Source: Opitutia bacterium
GTDB lineage: Bacteria > Verrucomicrobiota > Verrucomicrobiia > Opitutales > UBA953
Reading direction: 5' to 3'
DNA: 44,451 bases
NCBI GenBank assembly: GCA_003569165.1
Contig: BGOI01000013.1
Coordinates: 1 to 44,451, forward strand
Made by a program: the position numbers and the translations under genes. The notes beneath the pieces are model-generated. The model worked only from the letters and a program-made list of their open reading frames with translations. It had not been told where the DNA came from and did no database searches. Position 1 is the stretch's first letter. Every line of letters begins with the position of its first letter. Of the stretch, positions 16,644 to 26,542 are shown in pieces.

Positions 16644-18254
16644 TTACTTCTTCGCCGGGACGGCCAATTCCTGTCGCGTCGCGATGGGAACGTAGCCGAT
16701 TTCGAGCCCCTTGGGAGGAGTCAAGACCTGCGCGGGATCGAGTGCGGCCAGCTTACCGACCGTCGGAGGCGCGAGGTAGTCCCGATCCTTGGTCCAAGAG
16801 CGATGCAGCCTCTCTACCTTGACCTGCAGGGCTTCGCGTTCAGCGGACGTCAGGTCAGCATTGAGGATGGCGGGCTGATCGGCGAAGCGGTACCAATAAT
16901 AAGTGACGACGCTACCGTCGCCGAGGAAGGCCTGGAACGGACCGGCTTTCGGACCGGGAATCTTCCAGCTCGTCTGCGCGCCGGCGGGAGTCTCCCGCGG
17001 ATCCTGCGGCTTTTCCTTCGGGGGCTCGAAACTCATCTGCGCCAGCCCGGTCGCGGCCGGCACCTCGGCGGGCTTCACCGGCGTCCACTGCCCGTTCTTG
17101 CCGCCTGTGCCGAAGCGATAATACTGGGGCAGAGTCACCAGCCCGGGCGTCGTGCGCGAGACGACTTCGTCGTTCCACTTGTAGCCGTAGGTCATCGGGT
17201 CCGGGGAATGCGCCGTAGCGAACGACTTCCAAGCGAGACCAGGCTTAGCTTCCCGCTTGGTGCCCTGCTTGTAGATGCTCCACGTCGAGCCGCCGTTATT
17301 CTTGAAGTTCTGGATGAATGCGCCGGCAGGATTGACCGCGCCGCTCGCCACCGGGCCGCCGTCGAACCAAGCCTTCACGCCGTCGTACAGCGCCCGACGG
17401 TCATACGAGGTCAGGCGATGCAGCACGACGGTAGTGCCGTCGGCGCCCACGGGGAAAGACGTGGGCGCGACGCGCGCATAGGTTTCACCCTTATCGTCCG
17501 TGGCCTGCGCGGCGGGCACATACTGGGTCTCCATCTGGAAATGTTTGTTCGGATCGGAGCCACGGGAATCGAGCATCTGGCCGGCGACGGCCGGATTACG
17601 GAGGGCCGCGCGCGACCAGAAGTTCGGCGTGAAGAAACAGACCGGCCCCTTGAAATTCGACGAGTTCAGGAAGAGCGTCCAGCAGTTGTCGCCGGTGGGG
17701 ACGTCCTTGCCTTCGGTCTTCGCCTTGGGCTGAGCGAAAGGCATCGGGAGGTAACCGTAGCCGAAGAGCTCGCCGTTGACGCCCTGCTTGAGGTTGAGGC
17801 CGTCAGGCGGGAAGAGCAGCCAAGGCGTGAGCTGCGCGACGCCGTAGAGACCGCGCGGATCCTCCCAGGTGCCGCGTCCGTAAGCGGGCCCGTTGGCGAT
17901 GTCGTAGAAGTTCACGCCGACGCCACCCATGATAAACTTCGGCGTCGTCGTCGGGAAATGCGTGTCACGCCACCAGCCGAGACCGCCTTCGATATCATTA
18001 TACAGATCCTTGGGTTTCGCGTCCTTCGGATACTGCGGATGCATCCAGGTGCCGAAGAGGCCCGTCTGGAAGCGATGGCCGGGGTATTGATTCAACAGCG
18101 GCCAGGCGGCGGCGTAGATCGAGAAGCCGGCGTCGTAGCTGTCGGGCACGCGCTCGGTCGGGACGAGAAGGTAACCGGCCATCTCGACCTTCTGAGGGAC
18201 AGCAGGAAGCGTCGCTGCCAGCAGGCAGGCGACCAGGAGTGCGGGGGTGCGCAT
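16644..18254 (-). CDS. Large exported protein of unknown function
   Basis: 536-aa secreted protein. The frame stays open upstream, but ATG at 18254 gives a clear signal peptide (MRTPALLVACLLAATLPAV). The body is rich in aromatic residues and Pro, with motifs such as NQYPGHRFQTGLFGTWMHP, MGGVGVNFYDIANGPAYGRG and NCWTLFLNSSNFKGPVCFF. It looks like a beta-rich extracellular domain. I do not recognise the family. It ends in KK like other exported products here. A GATAAA motif (TTTATC on the coding strand) 8 nt upstream could be a -10 box for a near-leaderless transcript. It converges on the NSS transporter operon with only 6 nt between. Confidence 0.75.
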   Translation of the reverse strand: MRTPALLVACLLAATLPAVPQKVEMAGYLLVPTERVPDSYDAGFSIYAAAWPLLNQYPGHRFQTGLFGTWMHPQYPKDAKPKDLYNDIEGGLGWWRDTHFPTTTPKFIMGGVGVNFYDIANGPAYGRGTWEDPRGLYGVAQLTPWLLFPPDGLNLKQGVNGELFGYGYLPMPFAQPKAKTEGKDVPTGDNCWTLFLNSSNFKGPVCFFTPNFWSRAALRNPAVAGQMLDSRGSDPNKHFQMETQYVPAAQATDDKGETYARVAPTSFPVGADGTTVVLHRLTSYDRRALYDGVKAWFDGGPVASGAVNPAGAFIQNFKNNGGSTWSIYKQGTKREAKPGLAWKSFATAHSPDPMTYGYKWNDEVVSRTTPGLVTLPQYYRFGTGGKNGQWTPVKPAEVPAATGLAQMSFEPPKEKPQDPRETPAGAQTSWKIPGPKAGPFQAFLGDGSVVTYYWYRFADQPAILNADLTSAEREALQVKVERLHRSWTKDRDYLAPPTVGKLAALDPAQVLTPPKGLEIGYVPIATRQELAVPAKK

Positions 18255-18301
18255 GGGTGGGAGATAAACCCTTTTCCCTAGCCCTGCACACCCGAATCGG
18301 T

Positions 18302-18325
18302 CGGCGGTTAGCGGTTGGCGGTTGG
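18302..18325. repeat. GCGGTTR heptamer array
   Basis: Three consecutive units, GCGGTTA-GCGGTTG-GCGGTTG, in the divergent gap between the secreted unknown protein and aspS. Same motif as at 14678-14794. Confidence 0.7.
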
Positions 18326-18409
18326 GTGTGCGCAGCCACCATGCCCTCATGCTCCGCCTATCTCTCTGCGAACGGCCGACCAAGGATGGTCTGCCCTACC
18401 CCTGCAAAG

Positions 18410-18444
18410 CCTAGCCCTAGCCCTGTCCCTATCCCTGTCCCTCC
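18410..18444 (+). repeat. CCCTRN hexamer tract in the aspS leader
   Basis: Six consecutive degenerate hexamers (CCCTAG, CCCTGT, CCCTAT, CCCTGT, CCCTCC and variants), C-rich on the coding strand, about 70 nt before the aspS start. A possible promoter (TTGACT 18455-18460, 18 nt, TAACCA 18479-18484) lies between the tract and aspS. Confidence 0.65.
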
Positions 18445-18513
18445 CAATTGGGCTTTGACTAGGGTTTTCCCCGTCCGTTAACCATACCCCTCGATTCCGT
18501 CCGTCCCGACCCC

Positions 18514-20309
18514 ATGAAACGCACCCATACCTGCAACGCCCTCCGCCCCGCCGACGCCGGCCAGACCGTGACCCTCGTGGGTTGGGTCGACACCAAGCGC
18601 GACCTTGGCGGCGTGACCTTCGTCGACCTCCGCGACCGCGAAGGCATGACCCAGGTGGTCTTCAATCCGGGCGCCGACGGCATCCAGGAAATCGCCCAGC
18701 GCCTGAAGACGGAATCCGTCATCGAGATCACCGGCAAGGTCCGCGCCCGCTCGGCCGAGACCATCAACGCGAAGCTCGCCACGGGCAGCATCGAAATCGC
18801 CGCTGAGTCCCTGGTGGTTCATAACATCTGTGCCGACCTGCCGTTCCCGATGGACGACGATAAGGCCGACAAGGTGAACGAGGACCTCCGCCTCGAATAC
18901 CGCTTCCTCGACCTCCGTCGCCCCCGTAACATCGGCCTCCTCAAGCTCCGCGCCAAGGCCGCTCGCGCTATCCGCGCCGAACTCGACGGACAGGACTTCC
19001 TCGAGATCGAGACCCCGACCCTCTTCAAGAGCACCCCGGAAGGAGCCCGCGAGTTCCTCGTGCCGAGCCGCACCAACCCCGGCGAATTCTACGCGCTCAC
19101 GCAGTCGCCGCAGCAGTACAAGCAGATGCTCATGGTGGCCGGCGTCGAACGCTACTACCAGATGGCCCGTTGCTACCGCGACGAAGACCTGCGCGCCGAC
19201 CGCCAGCCGGAGTTCACGCAGGTCGACTTGGAGATGTCCTTCATCGACCGCGAGGACATGTACAAGCTGATCGAAGGCATCCTTAAACGCACCTGGAAGG
19301 AGACCCTCGGCATCGACATCCCGACGCCCTTCCCGCGCATGGCCTACCAGGAAGCGATGGACCGCTTCGGCATCGACAAGCCGGACACCCGTTTCGGCAT
19401 GGAGATCCAGGACCTGACGGCCCTGTTCAAGAACTCCTCCTTCAAGGTCTTCCACGGCGCCGCCAACACCCCGGGCTCCGTGGTCCGCGCGATCAACGCC
19501 AAGGGCCTCGCCGACATCACCCAGGGCGAGCTGACCAACTTCGAGAACATCGCCAAGAGCGCCGGCGCCAAGGGCCTCGCGTTCATCAAGTGCGAAGCGG
19601 GCGAATGGAAGTCCCCGATCGTGAAGTTCTTCTCCGACGAAGAGAAGGCCGCGCTGAAGAAGCAGCTGAACATCGAGGACGGCGACATCGTCTTCTTCGC
19701 CGCCGCCCCCTGGGAGCAGGCTCGACCATCCTCGGCCGTATCCGCCTCGAGTCCTCCTACCTCCTCAAGGCCCGCGGTCGCCTGACCCTCCCGGCCGACC
19801 AGTATAACTTCCTCTGGGTCATCGAATTCCCGCTGATGCTCTGGGACGAGGAAGAGAAGCGCTACCTCTCCGCCCACCACCCGTTCACCGCCCCGGTCGT
19901 CGAGGACGAGCCCCTGCTCGCCACCGACCCCGCCAAGGTCCGCGGCCAGCACTACGACATCGTCCTCAACGGCGTCGAACTCGGCGGCGGCTCGATCCGT
20001 ATCCATAACCCGGCCGTCCAGAAGCGCGTCTTCGAGGATATCCTCAAGATCCCGCAGGACCTCGTGGACAGCCGCTTCGGCTACATGCTCAAGGCCTTCT
20101 CGTTCGGCGCCCCGCCCCACGGTGGCATCGCCCTCGGTTTCGACCGCGTGGTCGCCATGCTCGCCGGCCGCTCCTCGATCCGCGACATCCTCGCCTTCCC
20201 GAAGAACCAGAACGGCCGCGACCTGATGGCTGACTGTCCGAGCCCCGTCGCCCCGAAGCAGCTGCGCGATTTGCGCATCCGCCTAGTGGAAGACGACCCG
20301 AAGGCCTAA
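18514..20309 (+). CDS. aspS: Aspartyl-tRNA synthetase, one frameshift
   Basis: Cytosolic class II aminoacyl-tRNA synthetase that charges tRNA-Asp (about 598 aa once corrected). OB-fold anticodon domain in residues 1-110 (RTHTCNALRPADAGQTVTLVGWVDTKRD). Class II motif 2 is CYRDEDLRADRQPEFTQVD, and motif 3 is GGIALGFDRVVAML near 20125-20160. The bacterial insertion (GAD) domain lies between. Near 19728 one base is missing after WEQA; adding a C restores WEQASTILGRIRLESS. The gene is essential and single-copy in bacteria, so the break is almost surely a sequence error. An intrinsic terminator follows. The start codon lacks a Shine-Dalgarno. Confidence 0.95.
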
Positions 20310-20334
20310 GGCCCTCCTGCAGAGTTCCCGACGA

Positions 20335-20361
20335 AAGGCACGCGCAAGCGTGCCTTTTTGT
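20335..20361 (+). terminator. Intrinsic terminator of aspS
   Basis: Perfect 7-bp stem GGCACGC-GCAA-GCGTGCC (20338-20355) followed by TTTTT and preceded by an A-rich stretch, about 28 nt after the aspS stop. Confidence 0.9.
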
Positions 20362-20415
20362 TGGACCGGGATTTAGCCTTCCCCCGCCCCATGGGTCAGC
20401 CTATTGCCTTCAGCC

Positions 20416-20838
20416 ATGTCAGACGCTTCGCCTTCTCCCACCCCCGCCCCGCACGTCGTCGGCGAAGGTTACGAGTTTGACGAAGTGCGTGCGTTCCTCG
20501 GTGGCGACCCGAAGCCCCCGAACTTCGTCATCCACAAGGGCACTGAGGTGATCGGCGTCTGCCTAGGCCTCGGCTGGAATCCGCGTGCCGACAGCGAACC
20601 GTGTGAAGTCTGGGTCGGCCGTAAGGGCGACCAAGCCAAGTGGGGCATCCGTCTCGCCGAAACGCGCGGCCCGCTCCCCGTCTACGTCCGTCGCACCGAA
20701 GGCGGCAAATGGTTCTACAACGGGCTCTTCGAAGTGACGAGCCACACGACCGATCCGGCGATCATCCGCCCGCGTCTCCTGCCCCCGAAGATAGTGGCCA
20801 TCGCTCAGCTGGTCTTCCTCAAGCGCTGCGCTGCCTGA
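20416..20838 (+). CDS. Hypothetical cytosolic protein
   Basis: 140-aa protein without signal peptide or membrane segment. Residues 1-20 are a flexible Ser/Pro/Ala-rich lead. The rest is a compact alpha/beta pattern: [69 protein letters not shown]. The last block recalls small-molecule or nucleic-acid binding beta-barrels, but I cannot name the family. ATG 20416 is preferred over an in-frame TTG at 20404. It is 5 nt ahead of a VF530-type gene, so the two are likely co-translated. Confidence 0.65.
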   Translation: MSDASPSPTPAPHVVGEGYEFDEVRAFLGGDPKPPNFVIHKGTEVIGVCLGLGWNPRADSEPCEVWVGRKGDQAKWGIRLAETRGPLPVYVRRTEGGKWFYNGLFEVTSHTTDPAIIRPRLLPPKIVAIAQLVFLKRCAA

Positions 20839-20843
20839 ACGCC

Positions 20844-21088
20844 ATGCCCGACGAACGCCCTCCGCACCGCGATCCCCTGCACGGCGTGACCCTGCAGAAG
20901 CTCCTCGAGTCGATGGTCGCGAAATACGGCTGGCAGGAACTCGCCCATCGCATCCCGATCCGCTGCTTCATGTTCGACCCGACGATCAAGTCGTCGCTGA
21001 CCTTCCTGCGCAAGACCCCCTGGGCCGCGAGAAGCTCGAGAACTGGTATGTCGGCGACGTCCGCAAGTCCCAAGGCTTCGGGCTGTAG
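20844..21088 (+). CDS. VF530 family (DUF2132) protein, one frameshift
   Basis: About 81-aa small protein of the VF530/DUF2132 family, whose solved members are compact helical bundles suggested to bind DNA. The signature is clear: [48 protein letters not shown]. One base is missing at about 21028 (GCC CGC read as GCCGC). With it restored the protein ends [20 protein letters not shown] and stops at TAG 21086-21088, the usual family length. It lies 5 nt after the preceding gene. The 144 nt after it hold only the promoter of the next gene. Confidence 0.85.
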
Positions 21089-21198
21089 GAGTGTTGATCG
21101 GTTGACCAGAAATTCTCGGACTCCGAAATCGGGGCCGGCTTCAAGACGAACTTCTCCCGCCTTAGGACGGAGAGGATAAGACCGCCCCGCGAGCGCTA

Positions 21199-21226
21199 TG
21201 GACAGGGCGAATAAAAAGCCTATTTT
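21199..21226 (+). promoter_or_regulatory. Putative promoter giving a leaderless rcnA mRNA
   Basis: TGGACA (21199-21204), 16-nt spacer and TATTTT (21221-21226), with 6 nt to the ATG at 21233. No Shine-Dalgarno. I saw no RcnR-type operator or riboswitch fold. Confidence 0.55.
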
Positions 21227-21232
21227 ACATCC

Positions 21233-22015
21233 ATGGAATTCTCCCAGCTCCTGCAACAGGGCACCGGCCACGCTTGGCTCTACATCCCCGTCGCCATCCT
21301 CCTCGGCGCGCTGCACGGGCTCGAACCCGGCCATTCGAAGACCATGATGGCGGCCTTCATCATCGCCGTGCGTGGGACCGCCTGGCAGGCCGCCCTGCTC
21401 GGCTTCTGCGCCGCCCTCTCGCACACGCTCATCATCTGGATTCTCGCCGGCCTCGCCCTCCAGTACGGCTCGCACTGGAACGTCGAGCAGACCGAACCCT
21501 ATTTCCTCCTCATCAGCGGCCTCATCGTCATCGGCATGGCCGTGTGGACGATCATGCGCCTACGCGAAGAACAAGGTCACAGTCACCACCATCATGGCGA
21601 AGGGCACCATAGCCATGAGCATCATCACGGCCATGAGGACGAAGATGCGCACGCGCGCGCGCACGCCGCCGACATTCAGAAGCGCTTTGCGAATCGGCAG
21701 GTCACCACCGGACAGATCGTGATCTTCGGCCTGACTGGCGGACTCATGCCCTGCCCCGCCGCGGTTTCGATTCTCATCGTCTGTCTGCAGCTCAAGGAAT
21801 TCTCTCTTGGTTTTAGTATCGTCGCCGCGTTCAGCTTCGGCCTCGCGCTCACCATGATCTCCGTCGGCGTGCTCGCCTCGTGGGGCTTTCAAAAGCTCGC
21901 CGAGAAGTCCGGTTGGTTCAGCCGCGTCGCGCATCGCGCCCCTTACGTCTCTTCTTATCTCCTCATCGCCCTCGGAATGGCCTTCGCTTTGCGCGGATTG
22001 GCGACGATGAAGTGA
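21233..22015 (+). CDS. rcnA: Nickel/cobalt efflux transporter, RcnA-like
   Basis: Inner-membrane metal exporter of the NiCoT/RcnA family, 260 aa. TM2 carries ILLGALHGLEPGHSKTMMAAF (HGLEPGH metal motif, residues ~25-31). A His-rich cytosolic loop (residues ~115-145, about 15 His plus Asp/Glu) separates two sets of three spans. The second half has GLTGGLMPCPAAVSILIVCLQ, also diagnostic. It probably confers Ni2+/Co2+ resistance. No metal regulator gene is next to it. It has its own near-leaderless promoter and no downstream partner on the same operon. Confidence 0.92.
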   Translation: MEFSQLLQQGTGHAWLYIPVAILLGALHGLEPGHSKTMMAAFIIAVRGTAWQAALLGFCAALSHTLIIWILAGLALQYGSHWNVEQTEPYFLLISGLIVIGMAVWTIMRLREEQGHSHHHHGEGHHSHEHHHGHEDEDAHARAHAADIQKRFANRQVTTGQIVIFGLTGGLMPCPAAVSILIVCLQLKEFSLGFSIVAAFSFGLALTMISVGVLASWGFQKLAEKSGWFSRVAHRAPYVSSYLLIALGMAFALRGLATMK

Positions 22016-22212
22016 CGATAGCGACGGAATGGTAACGAAGGTGACAGCCGTGTCGTATTAATGTCGGCTTGATTACCGAATGACTACGCTTGTCACGGTC
22101 GCACTCCGCTTGTGTCGTTTGCGGCGGAAGTGACCTTTTGGTGTATGACGCTGCTGACACAAATCTGACGCCGTTCCGATGAGACGTAAAGGTAAAGTGT
22201 TCGACCCTACAC

Positions 22213-25200
22213 ATGCAAAACATCACACGCCTGTTCCTCGTCGCCGCGGCCACCACCGTCTCGCTCTCCGCGCAGAGCTTGATTCAGGGCCCGTCCAGCA
22301 GCCAGTCCTCCTACCTTACGCCCACCGCACCGGGCTGGTCCGCCACCTCCCTCCTGACGGTGGGCGACTCGATTGGCGGCTACCTGATGATCGGCATCCC
22401 CGACGGACTAGGCGCCTACAGCAACGGCGACGGCACGATGACGGTCCTCGCCAATCATGAGATCGGGAATGATTTCACGACGGGCGTCCTCAAGGGTACC
22501 GCCCGCGCCCACGGAGCCGCCGGCGGCGCCGTCTCCAAGTGGGTCATCAACACCTCGACCTGGCAGGTCGTCTCGGGCGGCGACTTCGTCACCTCGCGCC
22601 TCAACCAGATGATGTGGAACGGCACCACCTGGGCTGCTCCCGCCACCGCCTACGCCTACCTCCGCCCTTGCTCCGCAGACCTCCCCGCCCTGAGCGCCTT
22701 CTACGACGCCAGCACCAGCACCGGCTACAATGGCCGTATCTTCCTTAACGGCGAAGAAACCGGCGCCGAAGGCAAGGCTTTCGCCTTTGTCGCGACGGGT
22801 GATGTCAATGAAGTCGGCAAGGCCTACGAACTGCCGCACCTTGGCAAGTACTCCTGGGAAAACGCGGTTGCCCGTAGCAACTACGGAGCCATCCCTGGCG
22901 CTGCCAACCTTCTCCAGACCGTCGTCGTCGGCACGGATGACTCCACTCCCGGAGAAGTCTACGTCTACATCGGCACTAAGACCAATACCGGCAACGCCAT
23001 CCAGAAGGCCGGCCTGACCAATGGCACCAAGTATGGCATCAAGGTGACCTCCGCCGCCGGCTACACCGGCGCCGTCGCGACCGAGAACGCCACCGGTATC
23101 AACGGTACCTTCCAGCTCGCCCAAATCTTCACCAACGGGACCATCGCCGGTAAGACTGGCGCTCAACTCCAGACCGAATCCACCGTCCTCGGAGTAACCC
23201 AGTTCGCCCGCCCCGAAGACTCCCAATGGCTCGACACCGACTCCCTGATCTTCGTCACCACCGGCGCGACGGTAAACAGCGTACTCGTCAGCTCCAAGAT
23301 TTACCAGCTCGACTTCAACAGCGACGCGGCCAACGGTATCCTGACGACCGGCGGAAGCATCCGGGTCCTCGTCGATTCGAACAACATCACCGGTCTGGAC
23401 GGCCAGAAGGCCCGCAGTTTCGATAACCTCACCGTCGGCGACGACGGCATGCTCTACATCCAGGAAGACCCGGGCAACAGTTCCTACGTCGCCAAGCACT
23501 GGATCGTCAACCCGACCCTCGGCACCCAGACGCTTCGCGAACAGAGCGCCGTCCAGATCTTCGAATCTGACCGCAGCCGCTTCACGACCGGCGCGACCCA
23601 GTTCCAGACCATCGACGAAGAATATTCCGGCATCATCGACATCACCTCGATCGTCAACGACGGCATCACTGGCAGCAAGTGGTTCCTCGTCGCCGCCCAG
23701 AACCACGCCGCCGCCACCGGCGCCAACGCCGCCACCCTCGTCGAAGGCGGCCAGTTCATCGCCCTCAACTACAAGGCTAACTCGGCGAGCGGTATCGTCA
23801 GCAACCTGATGACGCTCGACAACGGCGGCACGATTGTCGCTAGCGGCGCAGCCATCACGCACAACGTCGCCCTCACCGGCACGGGCGGCGTCTTCAATAC
23901 CACGGCAGCCACCTCCGTCTCGGGCGCCATCGGTGGATCGGGCGGCCTCTGGAAGAACGGCACGGGCACGCTGACCCTCACTGGCGTCAACACCTACGCC
24001 GGTAACACCAACGTCGAAGTCGGTAAGCTCGTCGTCAACGGTTCGCTCGCCTCGTCGGTCCGCATCCTCAAGAACGGTACCCTCGGCGGAACCGTCACGA
24101 TCGCCGGCAGCCTGACCAACCTCGGTATCCTCGCCCCGGTAACTCGCCGGGTACGGTCACCATCAACGGCAACTACATCGAAGCCGGCACGCTCGACATT
24201 GAAGTCGAAGGGCTGACCCCCGGTACGCAGCATGACCAAGTGATCGTCACGGGTACCGCGACCTTCCAGGCCGGCAGCAACCTCAAGGTCACCAAGACCG
24301 GCGTGGTTCCCTACGACCTGACCCGCACGCAGTCCGTCCTCGCGGTCAGCGCCGCCGCCTACTCCGGCGCGTTCAGCACGCTGGATCGCTCCACGCAGAC
24401 CACCCAGGTGTTCTTCAACAACGCGACAGGTCGGATCCACGGCTCCGGGCTGACCGAAGCGCAGACGTTCGCCGACCTGACGACCGACACCAACCGCAAG
24501 GCGATCGCCAGCGTGCTCTACGCGAACGGCCTCACCGACGCCGCGGTCATCAAGAACGGAACCTCCGTCCTGTCTGCCGCTACCGGCACAAAGGCCTTCA
24601 TCGCCTCGGGCGAGATGGGTGCCGCGACGGTCGCCTTCCTTGGCGCCGCCAACGTGGATACCGCCCTCGACGCGCTCTCCCCGGAAGTCTACGGCACATC
24701 GATGCTGATGGCCTCACGCAACTCGCTCTCCTTGGCCCGCTCCCTCGCCGGAGCCCAGGCCTTCGGTGACACGTGGAACGCCCAAGTAGGCTACGACCAG
24801 CAGCAGTCCACCTCCACGGCCTCGACGACGACCCTCAACGGTGCGTTCGACGTGAACTCGACCTACGCCCTGCTCAGCCGCAAGGTCGGCACCGCCTCGG
24901 TCTTCTCCGTGCTGTTCGCCAACAATAACGGCAAGTCCTCCGCGTCGGGCTTCGCTTCGGAATCCTCGGGTGAGTCCTACGGCCTCGGCTTCGGTACTGA
25001 GTTCGACCTCGGTCGCCTGGACTTCGGTCTCGTCACCGGCGAGCTCACGTCCAGCGGTTCCCGCGCCGGCCAGACGTTCAGCAACCAGAAGATCAACGCC
25101 ACCACGCTGTCGGCCCGCATGAGCTTCACCAAGCTCGGCACCCTCGTGCCGTACGTCGCCCTCAGCCGCAATATCGCCGAGAGCGACGCCTTCACCGAAG

Positions 25201-25559
25201 TCGGTACGGGCGCCAACCTCAACGTGGCTGCGGCCAAGCAGTCTGACGTCACCGCCGAAGTCGGCATGGGCTACGGCATCAAGGTCGGCGAAAACCTCAC
25301 GGTCTCGCTGAACGTTGCCTATGAGCACGCCCTCGCCACCGACGGTGGTACCCTCAACGCGAGCTTCGCAGACGCCACCACTCCGACGACCTTCACGGTC
25401 CGCACCTTCGGTGCTGGCCAGGACATCCTGCGCGGCGGCATTGGCTTCAACCTCGGTCTCGGCGAAGGTCGCTCCGCTGCCCTGAGCTACGACTACCACA
25501 CCGGCGCCGACGTCGAGTCCGCCCACCAGATCAAGGCCAGCTACTCCTTCCGCTTCTAA
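22213..25559 (+). CDS. PhoX-like (DUF839) passenger fused to an autotransporter, one frameshift
   Basis: About 1115-aa secreted protein. Signal peptide MQNITRLFLVAAATTVSLSAQS. Residues ~30-520 resemble a DUF839/PhoX beta-propeller (ANHEIG near 80, FLNGEETG near 178, FARPED near 331, LYIQEDPGN near 413), the family of calcium/iron-dependent alkaline phosphatases. Residues ~575-612 are an autotransporter-associated beta-helix repeat (GGSGGLWKNGTGTLTLTG.NTYAG). A linker leads to a C-terminal beta-barrel (~855-1115) ending in YSFRF with terminal Phe, the outer-membrane signature. One G is missing near 24139; restoring it gives LAPGNSPGTVTINGNY. Type Va secretion is inferred. Phosphatase activity is a hypothesis only. 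It has 197 nt of upstream DNA in which I see no clear promoter. Confidence 0.78.
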
Positions 25560-25580
25560 GCGGTAGGCAAAGCTGGTCCG

Positions 25581-25612
25581 AAGGCCGCCCACCCGGGCGG
25601 CCTTCTTGTTTT
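25581..25612. terminator. Strong intrinsic terminator between convergent genes
   Basis: A 10-bp perfect stem AAGGCCGCCC-ACCC-GGGCGGCCTT followed by CTTGTTTT on the plus strand. It ends the autotransporter transcript and overlaps the stop codon (25611-25613) of the convergent vWA gene. Confidence 0.88.
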
Positions 25613-26542
25613 ACCAGGGCGTGAAGCGGAGGCCGAAGAGCGCAAAGACGGCCGCAGCGAGCAGGCTGAGCGCCGGCAGAAAGAACGGATCGTAATAATC
25701 GGCGGCCCGCGGCTTCTTCTCGAGGACGACGACCTTCTTCATCTCGTCGATGCGCTTGAAGACAGCGTTCAGGGCGTCTGGGTGACAGCGTTGAAGGCCT
25801 CACCACCGGACGAGCGGGCGATGCCGATGAGAGCGGGGTCCACAGGGATATCCGTCATGAGCACGGCGAAGACAATGACGCCCTTCTCCTTGAGGTCGGC
25901 GATGATGGGCACGTCCTTCGGCGATTTGATATCAGGACTCTCGCCGTCGGTGATGAGAATGACCATCCGATCGCCGACGGGTCGCTCGGCGAGGTGGGCC
26001 GAGGCCCCGTAAAGGGCGTTACCGATGAAGGTGCCGCCCCAGAGCTCGTCGGGCAGCACATTGGGCGTGATGAACGGACGCGAGAGCATGATGGTCTCGG
26101 TATCCAACGTCAGGGGTACCCAGTGGATAAAGTTGCGCGAGAAGATCGTCAGGCCGAAGGCATCGCCCTTGCGATGGCGCAGGAACTTCTCGAGCGACTC
26201 CATGGCGGAGTCAAAACGGCTATGCTTGCTCTTGCTCTGGTCGCCATGCGTACCCCGCATGCTGCCCGAGGTATCAAGCACGACCTGGATGTTGGTCAGC
26301 TGACGCTCGACCTCCGGGGGCTGGAAGGTGATGGGGTGAGCCAGGAAAAGGACCGCGATGGCGAGCAGGCCGGCCGGCAAGCAGTTGGCAATGAGCACGA
26401 GGCAACGCAGGAACCATCCGCGACGGCCCTTGCCGCCGTCATAGGGCATCGCCAGGGGCTGACCAGGGCGCACCCACTCCCAGAAGGCCAGGATGACCGG
26501 AAGGGCCAGCAGCGCCAGCCATTGGGGATGCAGGAAAGTCAT
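25611..26542 (-). CDS. von Willebrand factor A membrane protein (BatA-like), one frameshift
   Basis: About 310-aa inner-membrane protein ending the MoxR/vWA operon. Two N-terminal spans (residues ~8-25 and ~46-68) are followed by a periplasmic vWA domain with the metal (MIDAS) motif DTSGS at 90-94 and VILITDGESPD. The domain then runs on, a missing base near 25780 interrupts it, and the restored frame gives LNAVFKRIDEMKKVVVLEKKP and a last membrane span FLPALSLLAAAVFALFGLRFTPW. This is the BatA (Bacteroides aerotolerance) layout with the C-terminal anchor. It overlaps the upstream gene by 4 nt (ATGA). A role in envelope or complex assembly is inferred from MoxR-vWA precedent. Confidence 0.85.

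Noticed and set aside
16803-18281. Open frame of 492 codons on the plus strand over the secreted unknown gene
   Set aside because: Arg-rich shadow without motifs. The minus-strand frame has a signal peptide and compositional bias of a real protein.
18514-20309. Programmed ribosomal frameshifting in aspS and other split genes
   Set aside because: The breaks occur in many unrelated genes in both +1 and -1 directions, all at short homopolymers, which fits sequence error better.
20404-20415. TTG start 12 nt upstream of the hypothetical protein at 20416
   Set aside because: It adds only four residues. ATG 20416 is closer to a plausible start, and neither has a Shine-Dalgarno.
21089-21232. Possible nickel/cobalt riboswitch before rcnA
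   Set aside because: The conserved blocks of the NiCo (czcD) or cobalamin riboswitch are not visible. A promoter with a -10 box next to the ATG explains the region better.
22408-23862. Open frame of 484 codons antisense to the autotransporter passenger
   Set aside because: Same Val/Asp/Gly-rich shadow composition, and no recognisable domain. The plus strand encodes the PhoX-like motifs.
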